Of a DNA stretch of 64,000 nt, positions 21,884-30,744 are shown piece after piece. Source of the stretch: Achromobacter insolitus. Its GTDB lineage: Bacteria; Pseudomonadota; Gammaproteobacteria; Burkholderiales; Burkholderiaceae_B. A program made the translations under genes and the position numbers. The notes beneath the pieces were generated by a model, which saw nothing but the letters and a program-made list of their open reading frames with translations, was not told where the DNA came from and made no database searches. The DNA lies in NCBI RefSeq assembly GCF_002209555.1, contig NZ_NJIF01000002.1:434001-498000 (forward strand), read 5' to 3'. Within the stretch, counting starts at the first letter, position 1, and each line of letters begins with the position of its first letter.

Positions 21884-22504
21884 ATGACCGATAGCAAAAC
21901 CCCGCAGGCCTCTATCGCGCTGGCGGTGTTTAACCATACGGGGAGCACCCCGGATTGCTTTGAGTTGCACGAGCATGGCATTGTTTGCCGACAAGGCGAC
22001 TCGCGTACTTACGCCGCATTTGCAGACATCCAGGACCTTTGCCTGTTCGCCTCCGGGCCGGATGCGGCCTCGGGCCTGATCAATAGTTTTGCCTACCGCA
22101 CCCATCCGGCGCATGGCTGGACTCGCGTGCCCGCCGAAGTAGGCGAATTCAACAAATTGATGGACGCATTCCGCTCGCGCTATGTCGCGCAGCGCTTGCC
22201 TGTGCTGGAAGAGGCCATCGCGGGCGGCGCGCGAGTCGCGTTCCGCTATATCCGCAGCGGCCACTTCCCGGACCTGGATACGCAGGAAATTTCCCTGTCG
22301 GCCGAGGGCCTGCATATGGGCGGCGCCACCTGGCCGTACGAATCGCTCAAGCGCATCGACCTGAACCAGTGGACCGAGACGATCAGCCTGCAGGACGAAG
22401 ACGGCAAGACCGTTTTTGCGTGCCCTGCCGTGCGTGTACTCAGCTCGGACCTGTTCGTGAACCTGGTCTACGACCAATTGGGGCGGACGGCGGAATACGC
22501 CTGA
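21884..22504 (+). CDS. Conserved-looking protein of unknown function
   Basis: A 206-residue soluble protein with no signal peptide or membrane segment. AAGGAAGT precedes the ATG. The C-terminal half (AEGLHMGGATWPYESLKRIDL, WTETISLQDEDGKTVFACP) alternates short beta strands around a W-P-Y-x-x-L core. That pattern resembles pleckstrin-homology-like bacterial domains. The N-terminal half has a similar FELHEHGIVCRQ strand pattern, so it may be a duplicated fold. Function not recognised. A palindrome lies in its upstream region, and it is convergent with dapD. Confidence 0.6.
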   Translation: MTDSKTPQASIALAVFNHTGSTPDCFELHEHGIVCRQGDSRTYAAFADIQDLCLFASGPDAASGLINSFAYRTHPAHGWTRVPAEVGEFNKLMDAFRSRYVAQRLPVLEEAIAGGARVAFRYIRSGHFPDLDTQEISLSAEGLHMGGATWPYESLKRIDLNQWTETISLQDEDGKTVFACPAVRVLSSDLFVNLVYDQLGRTAEYA

Positions 22505-22529
22505 GCAGGGTAGCCGCCGCAGCGCGGGG

Positions 22530-23513
22530 TCAATGTCCTGTGTGCAGGTCCGGGTTCAAGGTGCCCCAGGCGGCGGTGCGTACCAGGCATTCAACGGCGC
22601 CGGTCTGCGAATTGCGGCGGAACAGCAGGCCTTGCTGGCCCGCCAGCGAGGTTGCCTTCACCACGGCTCCCTCTGGCGTCAGCACGCGCGTGCCCGCGGT
22701 GATGTAGCAGCCGGCCTCCACCACGCAATCGTCGCCCAGCGAAATGCCGATGCCTGAATTGGCGCCCAGCAGGCAGCGCTTGCCGATCGACACCACCTGC
22801 TTGCCGCCGCCGGACATGGTGCCCATGATGGAGGCGCCGCCGCCGATATCGCTGCCGTCATCGACAATGACGCCCGCGCTGATGCGGCCCTCGACCATCG
22901 ACGCGCCCAGCGTGCCGGCATTGAAGTTGCAGAAGCCCTCGTGCAGCACCGTGGTGCCGGGCGATAGATGCGCGCCCAGCCGCACGCGCGCCGTATCGGC
23001 GATGCGTACGCCGCCCGGCATGACGTAGTCGGTCATGCGGGGGATTTTGTCGACGCCGCGGATCTCCAGGATCTGGCCGGAGGCGCGCAGGTGCCAGCGC
23101 AGCGCGTCCACCTGATCCACCGCGCACGGTCCGGCCGAGGTCCAGGCCACATTGGCCAGCACATTGAACAGCCCGTCCAGGTTGGCATCATGCGGACGGA
23201 TCAGCCGATGACTGAGCAGGTGCAGGCGCAGATAGGCGTCGTGGGCATCGACTGGCGGTTCGTCCAGCGATGAGATCGCAGTGCGCACCGCGACGATGTC
23301 TACCTTGCGGCGTGTATCGCGGATCAGGGCGGTGGAAACGTGTTCGCCCAGCGCGGCGCGGGCTTCCTCCGGCGACAAGTGGCGCGTGCCGGTGGCAGGC
23401 GAATTGTCGGCCAGCGAGGGGCGCGGATACCAGGTGTCCAGGATGGCGCCGTCGGCGGCCAGCGTGGCGACGCCATAGGCGATGGCGCTGAGGGGCGTGG
23501 GGGAGTCGGCCAT
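22530..23513 (-). CDS. dapD: 2,3,4,5-tetrahydropyridine-2,6-dicarboxylate N-succinyltransferase, long type
   Basis: A 327-residue cytoplasmic enzyme of lysine/diaminopimelate synthesis. It transfers succinyl from succinyl-CoA to tetrahydrodipicolinate. The C-terminal half is a left-handed beta-helix of hexapeptide repeats (GGVRIADTARVRLGAHLSPG, GGGASIMGTMSGGG, SIGKRCLLGANSGIG). The N-terminal region (GLFNVLANVAWTSAGP) marks the longer DapD form found in actinobacteria and pseudomonads, not the 274-residue enterobacterial form. The start is the ATG at 23513, with a poor ribosome site. Confidence 0.92.
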   Translation of the reverse strand: MADSPTPLSAIAYGVATLAADGAILDTWYPRPSLADNSPATGTRHLSPEEARAALGEHVSTALIRDTRRKVDIVAVRTAISSLDEPPVDAHDAYLRLHLLSHRLIRPHDANLDGLFNVLANVAWTSAGPCAVDQVDALRWHLRASGQILEIRGVDKIPRMTDYVMPGGVRIADTARVRLGAHLSPGTTVLHEGFCNFNAGTLGASMVEGRISAGVIVDDGSDIGGGASIMGTMSGGGKQVVSIGKRCLLGANSGIGISLGDDCVVEAGCYITAGTRVLTPEGAVVKATSLAGQQGLLFRRNSQTGAVECLVRTAAWGTLNPDLHTGH

Positions 23514-23584
23514 GATGAAAGGGGAAGTGCGCAGTCTGAGGGAGTAATTCTAAGGCGAAAGGGACGGAACGCAGGCAGGTGTTT

Positions 23585-24571
23585 TCAGAGGCTGCCAAAG
23601 GCCCATCGCAGGCTCAGCGAGCCTGTGTGCTCGCGATTGCCGCCGCCATATTGGCCACCGTAGGCCAGGCCGACGACGGCTGAGCGGGATACGGCGACTT
23701 CCAGGCCCGCGCCAGCCAGCGCGGCTGACCGCGAGATCGGCGCGCCGGCAACCGTCAACACGCTGCCGCCGTCCAGCACCACGGTTGTTTCCGGCTGCAC
23801 GTCGCCAAACGCCCGGCGCCAGCCGACCGTTGCGTGCAGCCTGCCTGCGGTGGGCCCGAGCGTGAAGCCGGTCTGGCCGCGCAGGCCCAGCGTCGTAGTG
23901 GTCTGCCGGATGCGGCTCGCGTCGGCCGAGAGCGCGGTCGATCCTCCCGATTCACCGAAGGCGCGCGTGCGCACGTTGCGAATGGCGATGCCCGCAAATG
24001 GCTCGAGGGCGGCGCTCTCCGACAGCGCGAGTTCGTAACCCAGCTCGGAGAACACTTGCGCGGTGTAGGCGCTGAAGTCGGCGGTCAAGGTTTGCCGGGG
24101 GATGCCGGGCATCTCGAAATGCCGCCGGGTAGAGACGTCGTGCCAGGAGTATGAGGCGGCAGTCAGCAGGTTCAGCTTGCCGCGGCCAGCGCTGAACGAC
24201 CGCTTTCCGTAGACCCCGGCGGTATAGCTGTCGACATCCAGCCGCGCATCGGCGGCATCGACGCGGACGCGGCTGCGAGTGGCGCCCAGTGCGCCGCCCA
24301 GCCGCCAGCCGGCGCCCGCGTCGAGTTCGCCGCCGCCATAGATGCCGGTGGTGCGCTGCTTGATCCGGGCCAGGCTGGCGCCGCCTTCCAGCGTCTGCCA
24401 GTTGTCGACGGCGACGATCCAGCCGGGTTGGGCCGGCGCCGGGCTGGAGGGCCGGTTGGCGAGCAGATCCGGGGCCGGCGCGGTCTGTCCAGCGTGCGAG
24501 TTCGCCGCGCCCGCCGCGATCGCGGCATGCGTGGCGAACGCCCGCGCCAGCAGCCGCCGGCGGACGGCCAT
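23585..24571 (-). CDS. Stand-alone autotransporter-type beta-barrel outer membrane protein
   Basis: A 328-residue protein starting at the ATG at 24571 (a TTG at 24583 is also in frame). A weak signal peptide (MAVRRRLLARAF, cleavage near residue 28) leads almost directly into an autotransporter barrel of about 280 residues. Alternating strands such as YTAQVFSELGYELAL and RLHATVGWRRAFGD, and a C-terminal LRWAFGSL, are as required for BAM-dependent insertion. Only about 25 residues separate the signal peptide from the barrel, so there is no passenger domain. It starts 19 bp after the M20 peptidase gene and may be co-transcribed with it. It may be a remnant of a larger autotransporter. Confidence 0.75.
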   Translation of the reverse strand: MAVRRRLLARAFATHAAIAAGAANSHAGQTAPAPDLLANRPSSPAPAQPGWIVAVDNWQTLEGGASLARIKQRTTGIYGGGELDAGAGWRLGGALGATRSRVRVDAADARLDVDSYTAGVYGKRSFSAGRGKLNLLTAASYSWHDVSTRRHFEMPGIPRQTLTADFSAYTAQVFSELGYELALSESAALEPFAGIAIRNVRTRAFGESGGSTALSADASRIRQTTTTLGLRGQTGFTLGPTAGRLHATVGWRRAFGDVQPETTVVLDGGSVLTVAGAPISRSAALAGAGLEVAVSRSAVVGLAYGGQYGGGNREHTGSLSLRWAFGSL

Positions 24572-24590
24572 CGGTGGCGGCAAGGCTTGC

Positions 24591-25721
24591 TTACGCCAGT
24601 TCTTTCAACAGCAGTTCCCAGAATTTCATGCGCTGTTCCAGCGTCGAAATCAGGATGTACTCGTTCAGGGTATGCGCCCCGTCGCCATCGGCGCCCAGGC
24701 CGTCCAGCGTGGGAATGCCCATGGCGGACGTGAAGTTGGCATCACTGCCGCCACCCGTCATGGGCGCGTCTTCCAGCAGGAAGCCCGCGCGTTCGGCGTA
24801 GCCCTGCACCAGCGCCAGCAGTTCGGCGGCGGCTTCGGTTTTCACCATGGGCGGGCGGTTCAGTTCCACGTCGATGTCCAGTTCGACGTCCGGGCCCACG
24901 GCGCACAGTTCGCGCATGCGGCGCAGCACGTCTTCGGCGGCGCCCATGTCGGGCACGCGGAAGTCGACCACGCAACGGCACAGCGCCGGCACCGTGTTGG
25001 TCACGGTGCCGCCGGCGATGGTGCCGACGCTGACGGTGATGCCGCGCTCATAGTCGGTCATGGCTTCCAGCGCCAGCACCTGGTGGGCCATTTCGCGGAT
25101 GGCGCTGCGCCCCTTCTCATGCTGCATGCCGGCGTGGGCCGGGCGGCCCTTGACGTTCAGGTTCAGCATGCCGGTGCCTTTGCGGGCGGTGACGCACTTG
25201 CCGCCATTGGGGCGGGCCGGCTCGCAGACCAGCGCATATTTGGCATTGGCCGCGAAGCGTTCGATGTGCGCGCGCGAGGCGTGGCTGCCGGTTTCTTCGT
25301 CGGGCACCACCAGGAAGTCCACCGGCAGCTGGGTCGCGCCGGGGCGTGCCAGGCCGGACAGCGCGGTCAGCGCCAGGTAGATGCCGGCCTTCATGTCATA
25401 GCCGCCCGGCCCATAGAGGCGGTCGCCTTCGATGCGCACCGGGTTCTCCAGCAGCGTGCCCACCGGATGCACCGTGTCCATGTGCGCCAGGATCAGGATG
25501 CCGGGGCGGGTGTCGCCGGGGGCGCGGTTGGTCGCATACAGCAGCGGGCCCGTGGTCGGGCCCAGCGACGACAGCTCCACCGTCAGGCCGGCCGCTGCGG
25601 CGTAGTCGGCGATGATGCGCGCCATGGCGGCGATGCCTTCGGGGAAGTTCGAAGGCGATTCGCATTGCAGCCAGCTCTTGATGCCGGCGACGATCTGTTC
25701 AGTGCTCTGGATGTTGGACAT
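24591..25721 (-). CDS. M20 family metallopeptidase (glutamate carboxypeptidase-like)
   Basis: A 376-residue dinuclear zinc hydrolase. The metal ligands and catalytic acids are visible: AHMDTVHPVG (His80, Asp82), GYDMKAG (Asp109) and PDEETGS (Glu142/143), with a GSDANF segment near the C-terminus. The overall pattern resembles carboxypeptidase G2 (Cpg2), which releases C-terminal glutamate, but DapE/ArgE-type deacylases share these motifs. No signal peptide is visible. The start is the ATG at 25721; an upstream extension would overlap the preceding hydrolase. It is a late gene in the minus-strand peptide-uptake operon, so it probably cleaves the imported substrate. Confidence 0.88.
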   Translation of the reverse strand: MSNIQSTEQIVAGIKSWLQCESPSNFPEGIAAMARIIADYAAAAGLTVELSSLGPTTGPLLYATNRAPGDTRPGILILAHMDTVHPVGTLLENPVRIEGDRLYGPGGYDMKAGIYLALTALSGLARPGATQLPVDFLVVPDEETGSHASRAHIERFAANAKYALVCEPARPNGGKCVTARKGTGMLNLNVKGRPAHAGMQHEKGRSAIREMAHQVLALEAMTDYERGITVSVGTIAGGTVTNTVPALCRCVVDFRVPDMGAAEDVLRRMRELCAVGPDVELDIDVELNRPPMVKTEAAAELLALVQGYAERAGFLLEDAPMTGGGSDANFTSAMGIPTLDGLGADGDGAHTLNEYILISTLEQRMKFWELLLKELA

Positions 25722-25759
25722 GGCGATAGCGGATTTCTGCAGCGGAAAAATGGGGGCGT

Positions 25760-26665
25760 TCAAGCGACCTGCTGGCCGGCCAGGCGGGCCAGTTCGGCGG
25801 CGTCGGGCATCTTGCCGTCGAACCAGATGCTGGCGCATACGGCGGACATGGCGCGGCCGTCGTGGCCGATGCCGGGCACGACCTGCAGCTTCCAGCCAAA
25901 TGGCACGCCGCGGCGCTCGGCTTCCTTGCGGCCAAACTCGAAGTAGTTCTGCGCGCGCGCATAACGGTGCGGACCCTGGCGCATGGCGGCGGGTTCGGAC
26001 GGCAGGTTGGGATCGTCGGTGGCGATGTCCTGGTCGCCCGCCAGGATGGTCATCGGGTAGGCCAGCAGCTTCACCAGGTGGTCTTCGGTCAGGCCGACGC
26101 CGTCCATGCCCTCGGGGAAGGGATGGTCGAAGGTCGGCAGCGTGTACCAACCGGGATTGCCGGCGGCCACCGCTTTGAAGGGAGCATGCGACTGGCTGCT
26201 CATCAGGCGATGCACGAACTGGCCGCCAGCGGAGTGCCCGAACAGATAGACGTTCTGGCCGTCGGTGATCTCGGCGGCGATCAGGTCCTTGATGACGTTG
26301 CCCACCAACGCGTAGGTCCAGCCATCGATATGGCGCGGATTGCCGCCGGCCGAGAACACGCGGCCGTTGTTATAGCTTTCCACGCCGGGCCAGATCTCGT
26401 TGGAGAAGGTCAGCGCCACGATCAGCAGCTTGTGCTTGTCGGCGGCTTCCACCCAGAAGTCTCGGTACTCATCGCCATTGCGCAGCACGCCGTGCTGCAC
26501 GATGACGACCGGGCAATCGGGCGTGTAGCCGTAAGGACGGTAGGTCTGGAGCTTGAACGGACGGTCGGAATTGCGGTCCTCGTCCACATACAGGATGGCA
26601 TTGCGGCCGGCATGCCCCAGTTCGATGGCGATGCGGTCGACGTTGGACATCTCAGAGGGTTTCAT
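25760..26665 (-). CDS. Alpha/beta hydrolase of the poly-hydroxybutyrate depolymerase/esterase type
   Basis: A 301-residue cytoplasmic hydrolase. The nucleophile elbow is GHSAGG near residue 155 (YLFGHSAGGQFVHRLM), the oxyanion region is VIVQHGVLRNGDEYRDFW, and the catalytic His is likely in VPGIGHDGRA. Its ATG overlaps the dppF stop codon (ATGA), a sign of translational coupling. A role in hydrolysing an ester or amide substrate brought in by the adjacent ABC transporter is inferred from this coupling; the actual substrate is unknown. Confidence 0.82.
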   Translation of the reverse strand: MKPSEMSNVDRIAIELGHAGRNAILYVDEDRNSDRPFKLQTYRPYGYTPDCPVVIVQHGVLRNGDEYRDFWVEAADKHKLLIVALTFSNEIWPGVESYNNGRVFSAGGNPRHIDGWTYALVGNVIKDLIAAEITDGQNVYLFGHSAGGQFVHRLMSSQSHAPFKAVAAGNPGWYTLPTFDHPFPEGMDGVGLTEDHLVKLLAYPMTILAGDQDIATDDPNLPSEPAAMRQGPHRYARAQNYFEFGRKEAERRGVPFGWKLQVVPGIGHDGRAMSAVCASIWFDGKMPDAAELARLAGQQVA

Positions 26666-27671
26666 CAGGCGTTCGCCTCATTCAGGTGACAGGCCGACCA
26701 GTGGCCTGCCGAGATTTCTTTCAGGACCGGCGCCTGCTCGCGGCAGCGCGGCATGGCGTGGGGGCAGCGGGGATTGAAGGTGCAGCCCGGGGGCGGGTTC
26801 AGCGGCGACGGGATCTCGCCCTTGATCGGCGTGAACTTGCGGCCGCGGCGGGCCACGTCCGGCACTTCCGCCATCAGGGCCTGGGTGTAGGGGTGGTTGG
26901 CATGCGCGAAGATCTCGGCCGACGTGGAAATTTCCACAATCTTGCCCAGATACATGATCGCCACTCGATCGGAGATGTGCTTGACCACGCCCAGGTCGTG
27001 GCTGATGAACAGATAGGTGAAGCCATGCTGTTCGCGCAGGTCCATGAACAGGTTGATCACCTGCGCCTGGATGGAAACGTCCAGCGCGGCCACGGGCTCA
27101 TCGCAGACCAGGAACTTCGGCGCCACCATCAGCGCGCGGGCGATGCCGATGCGCTGGCGTTGGCCACCCGAGATCTGGTGCGGGAAGCGGTCGCGGTATT
27201 CGGGGTCCAGGCCCACTTCCTTCAGCGCCTGGTCGATGCGCGCGGGGATCTGGGCCGCAGGCGCCAGCTTGTGGACCTTGAGCGCTTCGCCCAGGATCTG
27301 GCGCAGGCGCTGGCGGGGGTTCAACGAGGCCTGCGGATCCTGGAAGATCATCTGCACGCCCAGCGTATAGGCCAGCTTGTCGGCACCGCGCAGGCGGCGG
27401 GCTTCCTGGCCCTGGTACAGCAGTTCGCCCTCAGTCTGGCCATGCAGGCCGGCGACGACGCGGCCCAGCGTGGACTTGCCGCAGCCGGACTCGCCCACCA
27501 GGCCCACGACTTCGCCGCGCTGAATGGACAGGTCCACGCCATTGACGGCGTACACCGTGCGGCGGTCAATGGGGCGGCCCGTCAGGGCCAGGATGCGTTG
27601 GGCCAGGTCGGGCCGCTGCTCAAAGCGTTTGTGGACGTTCTTGAGCTCGATGACAGGGGTATCGGCGGTAC

Positions 27672-27675
<4 letters not shown>
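26665..27675 (-). CDS. dppF: Peptide/oligopeptide ABC transporter ATP-binding protein (DppF/OppF type)
   Basis: A 336-residue ATPase coupling ATP hydrolysis to peptide import. Walker A is GESGCGKST, the signature is [12 protein letters not shown] and Walker B is [12 protein letters not shown]. The C-terminal oligopeptide extension contains [16 protein letters not shown], the cysteine-rich segment typical of Dpp/Opp ATPases that can bind an iron-sulfur cluster. It overlaps dppD by 4 bp and the hydrolase gene by 1 bp. Confidence 0.93.
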
Positions 27676-28655
<980 letters not shown>

Positions 28656-28752
28656 ATCAATTGTCCACAGAGGCAAGCCCATCCGCTGCGCGTGCAGCAG
28701 GTGTCACCCGGTCGGGATGCCGCGGAGCCGGCTCTGCCGGTCCGCAGGCATG

Positions 28753-28787
28753 CCCCCTTGAGGGGGAAGCGCGCAGCGCTTCGGGGG
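28753..28787. repeat. Double-hairpin intergenic element between dppC and dppD (REP-like)
   Basis: CCCCC-N4-GGGGG (28753-28757 and 28762-28766) is followed immediately by GAAGCGC-N3-GCGCTTC (28766-28772 and 28776-28782) and another GGGGG (28783-28787). The C5 run can pair with either G5 run, so two exclusive folds are possible. Similar C-rich, G-rich double hairpins recur between genes in Bordetella and Achromobacter genomes, so this is probably a dispersed repeat. It lies inside the dpp operon and may tune expression between permease and ATPase genes. Confidence 0.5.
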
Positions 28788-28793
28788 TGGGCC

Positions 28794-29711
28794 TCATCTC
28801 TTCGGGTCCAGGCTTTCGCGCAGGCGGTCGCCCACGATGTTGATGGAAAGGATCAGCAGCAGCAGGGCGATGCCCGGGAACAGGCTGATCCAGTAGTCGC
28901 CCGACAGCAGGTACTGGAAGCCATTGGAAATCAGCAGGCCCAGCGAAGGCTCGGTGATGGGCACGCCCACGCCCAGAAAGGACAGCGTGGCTTCCAGGGC
29001 GATCGCGGTCGCGATCTGGATGGTCGCGAACACCATGACCGGACCCAGGCAGTTGGGCAGCAGGTGAAAGAGCATGATGCGCCAGGCCGGGAAGCCCAGG
29101 TTGGCGGCGGCTTCCACGTATTCCTTGCGGCGTTCCTGCAGGGCTCGGCTGCGCATGATGCGCGCATAGTGGCCCCATTGCACCAGCACCAGGGCCAGGA
29201 TCACCTTGTCGACCCCGCGCCCCAGCACCACCAGCAGCACCAGCGCCACCAGGATGGTCGGAAAGCCCAGGATGAAGTCGACGATGCGCATGAGCACGGT
29301 ATCGACCACGCCGCCGATATAGGCGGCCACCAGGCCGATTGCGCCACCCACGGCGGTGGCCAGCACCACGGCGGACAGGCCCACCATCAGGCTGATGCGC
29401 AGGCCATACAGGATGGCGCTGAGCATGTCGCGGCCCTGGTCATCGGTGCCCAGCCAGGCGATGCTGCCATCCATCAGGGCCTGGCGCGGCGCAAGGCGGC
29501 CGTCCATGAGCGAGAGATTGGCCAGGTCGTAAGGGTTCTGCGGCGCGAAGTAGGGCGCGAAGACCACCAGGATGATCAGGATGGCCAGCGCGATGACGGA
29601 GCCGCGCACCGTGGGGCGCGCGTGCAGTTTCTTCAGGATGGAGGCGCGCTGGGGCGTGTCAGCCAGGGGCTGGACGGTGCGGGTGCGGCCGGGATTGGGA
29701 GATTGAGCCAT
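28794..29711 (-). CDS. dppC: Peptide ABC transporter permease (DppC type)
   Basis: A 305-residue inner-membrane permease with about six transmembrane helices. The N-terminal segment AIALAILIILVVFAPYFAP is the first helix, and the EAA loop (EAAANLGFPAWRIMLFHLLPN) contacts the ATPases. The cytoplasmic N-terminus ahead of helix 1 is the longer DppC-type tail. It lies 6 bp from dppB. Confidence 0.94.
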   Translation of the reverse strand: MAQSPNPGRTRTVQPLADTPQRASILKKLHARPTVRGSVIALAILIILVVFAPYFAPQNPYDLANLSLMDGRLAPRQALMDGSIAWLGTDDQGRDMLSAILYGLRISLMVGLSAVVLATAVGGAIGLVAAYIGGVVDTVLMRIVDFILGFPTILVALVLLVVLGRGVDKVILALVLVQWGHYARIMRSRALQERRKEYVEAAANLGFPAWRIMLFHLLPNCLGPVMVFATIQIATAIALEATLSFLGVGVPITEPSLGLLISNGFQYLLSGDYWISLFPGIALLLLILSINIVGDRLRESLDPKR

Positions 29712-29717
29712 GGCGGA

Positions 29718-30695
29718 TTATTGAGCGGGAGTCACGAGCTGCACGCGCGGGTCGAGCGTGGCGTACAGGATGTCCACAACCAGGTTGATGATCACGAAGA
29801 TCAGGGTGACCAGCATCACGTAGGCCACGACGACCGGACGGTCCAGCTGGTAGACGCTGTCGATGAGCAGCTTGCCCATGCCTGGCCACGCGAACACGGT
29901 TTCGGTGATGGTGGAGTAGGCGATGAGGGTGCCGAACTCCATGCCGATCACGGTGACCACGGGGATAAGGATGTTGCGCAGGATGTGGCGGCGCACGATG
30001 CGGCCGGGCTTCACGCCCTTGGCGCGCGCGAACTTCACGTAGTCCTGGCTGCGCGCCTCGACTACGCCGGACGCGGTCAGGCGCAGCACCAGCGCGATGT
30101 TGGCCAGCGCCAGGTTGATGGCGGGCATGATCAGGTGCGACCAGCCATCGGCCGTCAGGATCGACAGGCGCACTCCCAGCACGGTGACGGTATCGCCGCG
30201 GCCCGTGGCCGGCAGCCAGCCCAGCCACACCGCGAACAGCAGGATCAGCATCATGCCCTGCCAGAAGTTCGGCAGGGAAAAGCCCAGCACCGAGGAAGCC
30301 ATGATGCCGCGGCCCAGCGGCTGGTCGCGGTACAGGCCCGCGATCAGTCCCAGCGGAATGCCGAACACACAGGTCAGCATGATGGCCACGACCACCAGCT
30401 CGAACGTAGCCGGGATGCGCTGCACGATCAGTTCGATCGCGGGAATGCCGTGGACGAAGGAGGTGCCCAGGTCGCCGTGCAGGGCGCGCCACAGGAATCC
30501 TGTGTATTGCTGCCATACCGGCAGGTCCAGGCCCAGGCGGGCGATCATCGCCTCGCGGGCGGCCTGGCTGGCTTCGGGGCTGACCAGCAGTTCTATCGGG
30601 TCGCCCACGGCATAGACCGCGAAGAAGACCACGACCGATACGGCCAGCAGCACGAACAGACTCTGTATCAGTCTGCGTAGGATGAACAAGGCCAC
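29718..30695 (-). CDS. dppB: Peptide ABC transporter permease (DppB type)
   Basis: A 325-residue inner-membrane permease starting at a GTG at 30695. Its first helix is LIQSLFVLLAVSVVVFFAVY and it ends with the typical LVDILYATLDPRVQL. The EAA loop reads KFARAKGVKPGRIVRRHILRN. It forms the translocation channel with DppC and is followed by dppC in the conserved order. Confidence 0.94.
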   Translation of the reverse strand: MALFILRRLIQSLFVLLAVSVVVFFAVYAVGDPIELLVSPEASQAAREAMIARLGLDLPVWQQYTGFLWRALHGDLGTSFVHGIPAIELIVQRIPATFELVVVAIMLTCVFGIPLGLIAGLYRDQPLGRGIMASSVLGFSLPNFWQGMMLILLFAVWLGWLPATGRGDTVTVLGVRLSILTADGWSHLIMPAINLALANIALVLRLTASGVVEARSQDYVKFARAKGVKPGRIVRRHILRNILIPVVTVIGMEFGTLIAYSTITETVFAWPGMGKLLIDSVYQLDRPVVVAYVMLVTLIFVIINLVVDILYATLDPRVQLVTPAQ

Positions 30696-30744
30696 GAGAT
30701 TATTTCCTTGGTGGGCTCAGGGTTTGCGGGCGCCGCGTATCGAC

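Noticed and set aside
24583-25721. Possible fusion of the M20 peptidase and the autotransporter barrel
   Set aside because: A TAA stop at 24591-24593 ends the peptidase in frame, and the barrel frame opens afterwards with its own signal peptide. They are separate genes.
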